A DNA stretch of 44,892 nucleotides from Chromera velia (Eukaryota; Sar; Chromeraceae): positions 1 through 44,892 of the forward strand of contig JAHBMJ010000323.1 of NCBI GenBank assembly GCA_018398765.1, read 5' to 3'. Position 1 is the stretch's first letter, and each line of letters starts with the position of its first letter. The notes under the pieces are model-generated. The model worked only from the letters and a program-made list of their open reading frames with translations. It searched no databases and had not been told where the DNA came from. The position numbers and the translations under genes were made by a program. Below are positions 36,100 to 44,892 of the stretch, piece after piece.

Positions 36100-36976
36100 T
36101 GAAATTGAGAACGATTCTCTTTGCCGTTAATTTGTAAGACTTTCGTACAGTGCGGTTCAGTAAAAATTAAATTAATGGAGAACTTTCTGCACAATTAGTG
36201 ATTAGTGATTAGTGATTAGTTATTGAGTTCATTTCTAGTTTATATGTCATCATCATCATCATTCACCATCGCTGTACCTTAGTCTATTACGGCCCGGGCC
36301 ATAAATACCCATCAATGGGCGTTTAGCGCTCGGCTGATTCGAGCCAGGGTTCGAACTTCTACAAAAGAAAACAAAATGTACGTCAATGTACGTAGATGCT
36401 AGTATATGCATATAGACCATGCATGTCTACTAGTAGAAGTATTGCAAAAAAAAACGTTTTAAATTTTCAGTTCAAAAAAGAAAAAAAAAAAAATGCTAGA
36501 AAAACGATAGAAGAATATTTTAGGGAGGATGTAGGTAGTATAACTGCTAAGTTACTACTTTAAACCTATAGTTTTAAACTCCAGTCCCTTGTATTTCCCT
36601 ATATGTCAAATTATATCGAATTAATGATCCATATTTTATTTTTAATTATTTTTGGATTAACGATATAATTAACTGACTCAAACTGATTCAAACTGATTAA
36701 TTATATTCTACCGCGATACCTACTGACTATTAGTAGCAGTGACTACCACTGACGGTCAGTAATGCTAAGTAATAGTCAGTAATTATCAGTAATATCTGTT
36801 TTCCCCCTTCCCCCCTCACCCTTTACCCTTCTCCTTCCTGTTTCAATAGGCCGCGGAGGGCACCTTTAAATTTCGTTGATAATCGAGGATTAGGGTGTTG
36901 TCATACATGCCTTTAAGTGTCTTTTAATTGTCTCTCGCCAACCGGCGGCCGGCACCTTGATTTTCGTTTTGCAATT
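36100..36976. other. Gene-free interval after RlmN
   Basis: Contains three to four tandem copies of GTGATTA (36196-36225) and an (ATC)n run near 36250. At 36325-36355 a sequence ending GGGTTCGAAC resembles a pol III B box, but no A box could be placed. Confidence 0.5.
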
Positions 36977-38409
36977 ACCGTATATTTCACCATACTTTGC
37001 CCATTGGGGTTTCGGGTCCTCCACCTAAACATACCAAGTTTAAAAAAACTCCAGATAAATCCATGTAAAGAGCCTGTCCAAAAGTGAGGGGGCACTCATG
37101 CATTGCAGCCTACAAGAAGCGTGCACTGCCTCAGTCACAGCTCAGGATTCCTCAATCTAACCTAGAGAGAGAAAAGAGTCGTCAGCCTCCCGGGTGGACG
37201 GTCTGGTGGGTGCCCTGCAGAAAGAAGAAAACGACACATATGGACAGAGGGGCATGCAGGGAGACAGATGGGCAAATCTTTCAGTTCTTATCACTTCAAT
37301 AAAAATTTGATGAAAAAGGCTGTTCTATGGACCCCCCCGACCTCAAAGATGTAATCAGCAACTTTGGAGACCCCCATTTGGTCATTTGAGCTGTGACCCA
37401 AGATCTCCCCCTGCCTCGACTTTGCACGATCTCTCCAGCCAGAAATTTAAAGAGACGGCAGAGAAATGCATGCACGGGCGGCCCCGGAAGGCAGTGCGAA
37501 AGTGGGCAAAGTATGGGTGAATCTGGTATCTGAAGAAAAATTCGTATGGGACGTCATAGAAGGAGGCAGGAGGCAGGAACGGCATATGAACAGGAAAGGG
37601 TCTCATGGTATACAGAAAACAAAAAACGCCATCTCTGGCCAGGAAAGCATGGCACAGCCACACAGAGTAGAATGAAAGATACAGAGGGGGGGGCACGTCT
37701 AACGCTTTGCTGACCTGCCTTCCTCTCTCACCACAGAGAAGAGGAGAGATGCCGAGGGAGTGCACCTGTAGAGGGCATGCATGCACCAATATATACACTG
37801 AGTGACAGGCCCCTGCCGCTAGTAAATTCAGCCAAGGAAGAGAAACAAACAAGCATACCGTATATTTCACCATACTTTGCCCACTGGGGTTTCGGGTCCT
37901 CCACCTAAACATACCAAGTTTGAAAAAACTCCAGATAAATCCATGTAAAGAGCCTGCCCAAAAATGAGGGGGCACTCATGCATTGCAGCCTACAAGAAGC
38001 GTGCACTGCCTCAGTCACAGCTCAGGATTCCTCAATCTAACCTAGAGAGAGAAAAGAGTCGTCAGCCTCCCGGGTGGACGGTCTGGTGGGTGCCCTGCAG
38101 AAAGAAGAAAACGACACATATGGACAGAGGGGCATGCAGGGAGACAGATGGGCAAATCTTTCAGTTCTTATCACTTCAATAAAAATTTGATGAAAAAGGC
38201 TGTTCTATGGACCCCCCCGACCTCAAAGATATAATCAGCAACTTTGGAGACCCCCATTTGGTCACTTGAGCTGTGACCCAAAATCTCCCCCTGCCTCGAC
38301 TTTGCACGATCTCTCCAGCCAGAAATTTAAAGAGACGGCAGAGAAATGCATGCACGGGCGGCCCCGGAAGGCAGTGCGAAAGTGGGCAAAGTATGGGTGA
38401 ATCTGGTAT
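36977..38409. repeat. Two 550-bp direct repeats, 880 bp apart
   Basis: 36977-37527 recurs at 37857-38407 without gaps and with only scattered single-base differences. Each copy begins ACCGTATATTTCACC and ends GGGTGAATCTGGTA; its ends are imperfect inverted repeats (CATACTTTGCCCA against TGGGCAAAGTATG). Each copy is bordered by TA at both ends. The 330-bp spacer (37528-37856) is unrelated. Either two copies of a small TIR element, or a miniature retroelement with 550-bp terminal repeats. Confidence 0.8.
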
Positions 38410-39040
38410 AATGTTTTACATGCATGCATGTATCATCATCGTTGCTATATAATTCGCTATACATGCCGGCAGTCTGAACGACATAAAAACTTTTGAAGCT
38501 TTAACTGGCTCACTATAGAGACCAAGAAGTCAAGTTGTTAGAAAAATCCCAAACCTGAAGGTTTTCCATTTAAAATCGTGTAACAAAGACAGCCTCAAGC
38601 TGAACCGACGTCTCGAAAAACCCTGTCACCTTAATTGCCCAATGTTCCGTCTCTGTCCATTTCTTCTTAGCGTGTCGGCATCGGCACATTTGCTTTCCAG
38701 AGGCATTGAGAGACGCGGTCCGACTTCTGGTCCCCAAAATTCGGTGGTCAGTCAGTCAGTTGGTCATTCGGAGCCCACTGCGCTGAGACGGTTTTCCAAA
38801 CTTCTGTAATTAACAAAAGGTACTCTTGTTCCGCATATTGCGCAAACCGCTTACACCTGCTTGCAAACCCGTGCAGGGTAATTGTTTCGGGAAGGGCCAT
38901 GCAGCTTGCCGTTCCGGCATGCGTCGGTGAAAGTCTCTAGGGTAAAAGTATTACTATGTGATTCCACTGCCCTTTGCACCTTTTCTCACTGCATCTTCCC
39001 TCAATTTTGGTTGCAGATTAACTTTCTTGAGGCATCTAGT
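38410..39040. other. Upstream region of the LRR gene
   Basis: GCATGCATG at 38422-38430 and CTATATAA at about 38443 resemble promoter words elsewhere in the window. GGTTGCAG at 39009-39016 could be an acceptor, so a first exon may lie here, but none could be assigned. Confidence 0.35.
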
Positions 39041-40640
39041 ATGCTAGACGAGATTTTGAAATCGACAGAGGAAATTGATTGGAGTGGAAGGTGGGTGTGC
39101 GATGCCGGTGTGGAGAGGCTTGCAAAAGCGCTGCAGTCAAAGGGAGCGCCCAACCTTAAGAAACTGAACCTTGCCTCCAACGGCATGGGAAAAGAGGGTG
39201 CAAAGGCCCTTGCCGAAGCCCTGAAGTCAGGCAGTGTGCCCGAGTTGTCAGTGCTCGACCTCTCTTCGAATGAAGGTGGGGGGACGTTGGAAAAGATGAT
39301 TGCAGAAGCGCTTCCATTAGTGCCCAAGCTTTCCAAATTGGTCCTCTCTGATAATCAGATGTGGGGCGGTGGTAAGCATCTTGGAGACGCCTTACAGAAA
39401 AGTGCCGCTCCGAACTTGTTGGAGTTGTTCCTGTCGAAAGAAGGTGTCGATTTCGACGGGTGTCTATACATTGCAGCCGCCCTCAAGTCCGGCAACCTCC
39501 CCAAATTGACCACCCTTGACCTCAAGTCAAACAATCTGGACGACAACTGTGTTGTGAAGTTGATACAGGCCCTGCAGTCAGGCAAAGTCCCAAACCTGAC
39601 TGATCTCGACCTTGCAGATAACAGACACGGCTTTATTAAGGAAAAAGGTTCAGAAGCTGTCCTGAATGCCCTCGACTCCGATATGCCCCCCCCTTTAACC
39701 AAAATTGTTCTTTGGAAAGCCGAAAAAGACTATACAAAATTCAGATACGATAGCCCCTTTCGAATGCTTACCCGTCTGATCGAGAAAGGCAAGCTGCCAG
39801 CCGTGACTTCCCTAAATCTTGCACGCCTTGGAGTCCACATGAGGGGATCTCTATGAGGCCCTCGAATCGGAAAACATGACAGCGCTGACGAAGCTGAATC
39901 TTCGTTTCACTCGTTTGAATACAGACAGGTTTGCAAAGGTGCTTCAGTCTGGCTCCCTGCCAAACCTGGTGGAAATCGATTTGTCCCGTAATTACATGAA
40001 TAAACCGATCACAGAAGCGTTCCAGTCCGGAAAAGTCCCCAACCTGACTAAACTATACCTTGACCACATCGACTGCAGATTGGGTACCGAATTTGCCGAG
40101 GGAATCGCTGCAGCGGCCATACAGGGCGGAGGAATTCTAAACCTCTCAGAGTTGGACCTTGTGGGGACAAGGTTCTACTTCGAGGGTGCTAAAACGCTCG
40201 CAGCAGCAATGTTATCCGGCAATCTGAACAAATTGACCAAACTCGACATTGCCAACAACCGCATCCCTGCCGAAGGCATCATAGAAATTGCAGAGGCAAT
40301 GCAGGCAAGCACTGTTCCTAATCTTTCGGTGCTGCAAATTTGGGGTGCAGGGTATGAGTCATTTGGTGACGAGGGTGCGAAAGCCCTCATGTGTGCCATT
40401 CAGTCCGGCTCCCTGCCAAACCTGTTGGAGATGGATTTTGAAGGAAATGAAATCGGCTCAGAGGGGCGAGAGGCGCTCAGAGAGGCGCTGCAGTCCGGAA
40501 AAATCCCCAACCTGACTAAAATCAACCTCTTTGGAAACCGAATTGACAGAAAGGGCATAGAAAAACTTGCAACTTTGCCCCAGTACCTTCCAAGACTGTC
40601 GAAATTCATACTCATAGATCATTACGATTCAATCATATGA
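39041..40640 (+). pseudogene. Leucine-rich repeat protein (ribonuclease-inhibitor type), frameshifted
   Basis: About 15 repeats of 26-30 residues of the form ALxSGxxPxLTxLDLxxN, typical of the ribonuclease-inhibitor LRR class, which mediates protein binding. Part one runs from ATG at 39041 (the frame is open back to 38882, and TTGCAG at 39011-39016 could be an acceptor). It stops at TGA 39854-39856. Part two resumes in another frame by about 39847 (LYEALESENMTALTKLNL) and runs to TGA at 40640. The LRR period carries straight across, so one base appears to be missing or extra at about 39840-39848, next to GGGG. This is either a real frameshift or an assembly error in a short homopolymer. The target is unknown. 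Confidence 0.8.
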
Positions 40641-42066
40641 GTTAAATTGAACCCCGTATGGATCAAAGTTGAGAAGGCACACAGCCGTCCAGAAACGTGC
40701 TGCGGTTGACTGATTGAAGTCAAACTTATGGAAAAGAAGTTAGTCAGAAGCCGGGTAAGAGGGCCGAAGGGCTTAGGGCTCTTTAGGAGGCAAAAAGGTT
40801 AAGAGACTTGAAGAAAGCTACCAGGGCGGTTCCAGTCAAGTGACTTGTACACAGCTTGCAGAGCTGTCAAGCTGGCAGATCGAAGTCTGATCAAAAAGTC
40901 TAGCTGCAGGTATACCAGTGACAAAACGGTTATTGCAGGCTTAATCTGCATCGTTCATATTCACTGTATCATAGCTCACAACAATAAAACCTTTAATTGA
41001 CAAACCTAACGTTGCATAGTATATAATGTTTATGATTTAGTTGAGTTATATATAGGTTAGGATTTTAGATGATTTTAGATTAAATTCCCCAAAATCCTTA
41101 ATTTTTAGAGGCAAAACGAGAATGAGTTAGATATTTATATTAATGGTGCTCATGGTTTTAATATACTAGTTAATGTAGAGCTAGAAGTACAGTTCAAGTA
41201 CTATTAAAATCGTTTCCCAATTCAGTATATAGTCACGGCTAGCTTGCAAGACATTAACCTTTAAACCTTTGATCATTGGTTTAAAATCTGAGCTATAAGT
41301 AGAAATATTAAATGAAAATCTAATAGTCCGCTAGATTTCTATATAGCTTCCTATAAAATTTGGTAAAATCTTTTTATAGTTTTTGAATGGAAAGGGGTTG
41401 ACAATTATAAAAACCTGGCTAAAATTCCATAAAATTTTTTAAACTCCTAGCATAAAATCCTATAACACCCTAGCTGTATTTGCAGTATTGTGTTAAACTT
41501 TAATTTCTATAGTCTTCAAACAGAACCATGCAGTTTTGCATATATTTTTATTATTAAAATTTAAAACTAGACTTAAAATTGATTATCAATATTATACATT
41601 CTACATTGCCGTACAGTTAGCTGTGCAGTACCGTAGTAATTAACGTGATACTAGGGCCTAAGCTCTGCGTGCTGGTCTAGGTGCTGGTAAGCTAGGCTGT
41701 TAAACCAGCGTAACCGCATGTTACGTAAACTTCTTTTCAATTAAATTAGGTAGAATTCAGCCAACCTGAGCCATGAAGAGATGCTGACCACGCCGAAAAT
41801 TGGCCCGAAATGGCTTACATTTGCTTTCGATTACAGGATTCAATGATCAAAGGATTGTTGTTGTAACATTCAATGGTCGATCTTGTTTGGAAGAGTAATA
41901 GTAAGCCACCGCTTGTGCTCTGGCCGCAAGCTATTCAAGTCCACGGCCTAGTCCATCGCAGAAGGCCCCAACTCCTCTTCATATCTTTTGAGTGCCCCAG
42001 CAGATCGAGATCGAATTAAAGGGCCACTGTCATTGGCATGTACCACTGCAGGCACTCATGACCGAC
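40641..42066. other. AT-rich gene-free interval
   Basis: 40980-41760 is strongly AT-rich and looks like old mobile DNA. No coding exon, tRNA or clear inverted repeat was identified. Confidence 0.55.
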
Positions 42067-44257
42067 TCATTCTGCTGCCCTGCTGAAGTTGAGCCCGTGT
42101 CTCTCTCTGTCAACATGAGAGGTTTCTTCACAGGTGAGAGCAGTGGAATGACCGAGCTCCCTGAAGGTCCTCTGCCCTTTTCGTCCCTTGAACCAATGTG
42201 CGTTTTTGGGAGAGGCAAACTCAACTCCCGCTCTCTGCTTTCCAGAAATTTCAGCAGGACCTCCTGTTCTCCTACACCACACGGAGAGGCATCCGAGGGG
42301 GCAGCCTCGGCGGATGGGCTCTTCCTCCTCTTGACCTGCCAGCTGTCGGACGCTCTGTTGGTCTCTCTGAAGCGGAGGGATCTCCTTGGGGTCCACGTTG
42401 AGGTCTTGGGGTGAGTTCTTCGCTTCTTTCTTCTGGGTTTGGAGGGCGGCTCCGTCGGGGTGCGTCTGGCTGATGTTCTTCCCATCGGCTTGGGACAAGG
42501 CTTTGGTCTCCTGTGGCTCAGCTGAACCCTCTTTGTTGGAGAGAGGAGGAGGGCGGGCTGTCGAGTTGAATTTCTCTTTGGGTGAGGGGGATCTCTCTTC
42601 TGATTCTGTCCCTGTCTGTGGGTCTATCTGAATCTCTGCTCGCAGCTCGTCCAGAAGAGAGGACCGCCACCCGTCCGCAGCGTTGGAGGAAAAATCGGCG
42701 TCCTCGAGGAGGGAGGCGAAGAGGAGAGAAGCCTGTGAGGAGAACGAGGGGAAGAGTGAGACGTGCATGTGGAAAGGCAAAGCAGGTCCTTCTGTAATCC
42801 ATCATTATCCATGCTGCAAGTGACGGTCAAACAGCACTGTTGTGTGTGTGTGTGTGTGTGTGCCTGTGTGCAAGTGAGCTGGCGAGCTCCCCACGCTCAC
42901 TTCAGTCTGCTTCTGTAACGCCCCGGTTCCCTCTTTGAATGATGCATCGAAATGTTTGCACTCTTCGATCTGTAGCATGATGCTGCCGGCTGAGTGAAAT
43001 GAACGAAGCGACAGTCTGCATGTCACTTCATGCACTGACCTGATTCTCCTGCTTCAGCTGCCCATGCTTCTGTTCTGCCCTGATCGGGGCACCAGGGTAA
43101 GCAGGAGCTTGGTTGGCCCTGATATCTGTCACTGCTTCCTCCTGTGCTGCCACAGGACCCTCCCCCCCTGTTCCGGGAGTAGACTGAACCTCCCCTCCGA
43201 AGAAGGCCGACCAAGAGAAGGAAAGGGAGAACGGCCACCACACGGTGGATGCCTGCAGCTGGTTCCGTGAAGTCCCTCTCCGAGGCAGTTCACCCAGACT
43301 TCCACTGCGGGGATATGGGACCCCGATGGCACGATTGGTTGCTGAATTCGTTCTCCCGTGTCGGAGGTCGGACACACGTTCCGGCATGAAAGTGATCTGC
43401 TCCTCATAGTCGACCGCGCGGATGGAGCCATACGTCCCGCCTCCGTCTACCTCGTATTCTGGTTGAAACTGGTAGGCGTACGAGTCGTACGGTGACATGC
43501 TGGAGAATCCTCCAGTGTACCGAGCTTTCAACGAGCCGATACGAGTTTGGGAGACCATTGTGGAGAGGTCCCCTATGCCTTCGTGAGGCGTGTAGCTGTT
43601 GATCCTACTTCTGATGCCATACGCATTCGCTTCTCTGTGAAAGATTGCTTCAGTCTGAAGACCCGCAGCGACGTAGTGGAAGGCCCAGCCAGAGTTGTTC
43701 TCCCGGGCAGAGATGAGCCTCTTCACGCTCTGTCGTGTCTGGGTGACACTTGCGTTTTCATGTCCGTCAGTCAGAATGGCGATAATGACTTTGGGCTCAG
43801 TGGTGTTTGGGGGAAGAGAATCAATGATCTGGTCTGTTGTCTGGATTGCAGACGCGATCGCATCGCACAGGGCCGTTTGGGACTTTGTACGGTAGTTTTG
43901 ATTGGTCAGAGGAGGCACGTCGTTGATGTCGAGGTTCCTGTACATGGCGGAAGGGGTGTTCGAGAAGGTAATCAGAGTCATGCGGGGAGGTGCCAAACCG
44001 CTTTCCGGAGTTTGGAGGAGCTCCTGCTCCTCCACGAAGCGGTTGAAGCTCTCGATGGTCTCCCGTTTTGTCGACTCCATGCTGCGAGAAGAGTCCAAGA
44101 CGAACGTGATGAAGGTAGGAGTCGAGGTAGGTGGCTGGGAAGGCAAGGGAGCTTCGTTCGAAGTTGCAAATGCAACGCGACTGGTACTCGGGGGCTCCCG
44201 ATCTCCCGCAGTCTTGCCTGGTTTAGTTCTGCCGAAATCCGAGTTCTTGTTTGACAT
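42067..44257 (-). CDS. von Willebrand factor A domain protein, three exons
   Basis: Exon 1 is 44257-43040, a probable exon 2 is 42969-42901 and exon 3 is 42732-42067; all are phase 0, giving 650 residues and TGA. The VWA domain spans about residues 46-235. TFITFVLDSSRSM holds the metal-ion site D55-x-S57-x-S59. TAL (about 128-130) and LTDGHENAS (D164) supply the other ligands, so metal-dependent binding to a protein partner is expected. The part after residue 240 is Tyr/Gly/Ser-rich with a short hydrophobic stretch WWPFSLSFSWSAFFGG (about 350). Exon 3 is Glu/Lys/Ser/Pro-rich and looks disordered. No signal peptide is seen, so a cytoplasmic site is likely. Exons 2 and 3 rest only on splice sites and phase; the VWA call does not depend on them. 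Confidence 0.78.
42838..42870. repeat. (TG)n microsatellite in a VWA-gene intron
   Basis: About 15 TG units in the proposed intron between exons 2 and 3. Confidence 0.9.
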
Positions 44258-44892
44258 CCTTTAAAGATTGGTTAGAGCACACTGAGAGCAGTGGACTTCA
44301 CAGGAAATTCGGATGTACTACGGACTGTCAATGAGTCATGCATGAAACAACGAAATTTAATCCTGTTGTTGCATGCAGTGTGTAACTCCAAAAAATACGA
44401 GCAAATATCGGCTGCTGGAAACAGACTGTGTAAATCGACTTTGAGAAGACTTACGGAGAGAGGAACATACTCAGCTCTGTACGTAAAAGAGGCCTTTTTT
44501 TCAAAAACCGTCAGCATGCATGCATGCATGTGCACATGTGTACGTGATACACGCAACTTGTTGGGTGAGTGCCTCGCGGGGCCCGGGGGCACCGGTGGTT
44601 CGAATTATATATCGTGATCCTGCGCACGCGGCCGTGCATCGCCTCGGGGGGCAGCTCAGCTCTGCTGAGATCAGCCGAGAGGCCCTGAGATCGCACGGAT
44701 CCGCATAACGCATTTTTTCATTTTTGGGGGGGGGGGGTTCGGTTCTGTCTCTGTCCGTCCGTCACGGTATCGCCCAAATCTGACGTAAGCAAGCTTGCGA
44801 ACGGCCCCGGAAAGCAAGAAAAATGAGAACTGCACGATTGACGTACGCCGGCCATGGTGCTGCATTGCATGGTGCATACATGGTAGCGCCGA
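44258..44892. promoter_or_regulatory. Upstream region of the VWA gene
   Basis: GCATGCATGCATGCATG at 44515-44531, TTATATATCG at about 44604, and a G homopolymer at about 44727-44738. The first two are the word types also seen before other start codons here. No gene recognised. Confidence 0.4.

Noticed and set aside
36290-36360. tRNA gene suggested by GGGTTCGAAC
   Set aside because: No A box at the right distance and no acceptor pairing could be found.
42030-42485. Alternative 151-residue frame as the last exon of the VWA gene
   Set aside because: The frame of 42732-42067 follows in phase from a good acceptor; the alternative would need an extra intron with weak sites. It is not fully excluded.
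43547-44254. 235-residue plus-strand frame
   Set aside because: Antisense shadow of the VWA exon, where the DxSxS metal site is intact on the minus strand.

Overview
The window is nuclear DNA of a eukaryote with many introns. The best guess is a photosynthetic alveolate of the chromerid type (Chromera velia-like). This is inferred from four things: PP1 and diacylglycerol kinase genes cut by many short-to-medium introns; a complete squalene epoxidase (sterol synthesis, not found in apicomplexan parasites); an RlmN-type enzyme with a signal-peptide-plus-transit leader as used for complex red-lineage plastids; and promoter words close to the Toxoplasma ribosomal-protein motifs TRP-1 and TRP-2. 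The species itself cannot be proved from the sequence.

Layout: 2-4689 (+) six exons of a diacylglycerol kinase, open at the 5' end. 4690-6802 is a gene-free stretch. 6803-13030 (-) is an 11-exon squalene epoxidase. It shares a ~690-bp divergent promoter with 13721-16644 (+), a 6-exon protein phosphatase 1 catalytic subunit. 16645-18221 is gene-free. 18222-32400 is a mobile-element block. In it a TIR element (18222-24958) has been invaded by a full-length Ty1/copia LTR retrotransposon (19691-24807, minus orientation, 5-bp target duplication). Next come a foldback element carrying a reverse-transcriptase-associated domain fragment (25106-26395), a 2.3-kb TIR element with a spliced reading frame (27388-29661), a possible tRNA-derived unit and smaller foldbacks. 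32644-33141 (-) is a small orphan gene, divergent from 33818-36099 (+), a two-exon plastid-targeted RlmN. 36977-38409 holds a 550-bp direct repeat. 39041-40640 (+) is an LRR gene with a frameshift. 42067-44257 (-) is a von Willebrand A domain protein.

The most unusual observation is the copia element. Its gag-protease-integrase-RT-RNaseH frame runs without any frameshift for about 4.56 kb and ends in TGA. It is interrupted only by TAG codons (seven, one of them possibly in the leader), and one of these sits inside a CCHC zinc knuckle. Element-specific decoding of TAG, or ordinary decay biased towards TAG, could both explain this; comparison with other copies would decide. In-frame TAGs also occur in two neighbouring mobile sequences, whereas no exon of the assigned host genes contains one.

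Host introns share a strong TGCAG|G acceptor and an unusual preference for C at donor position +3 (GTCnGT).
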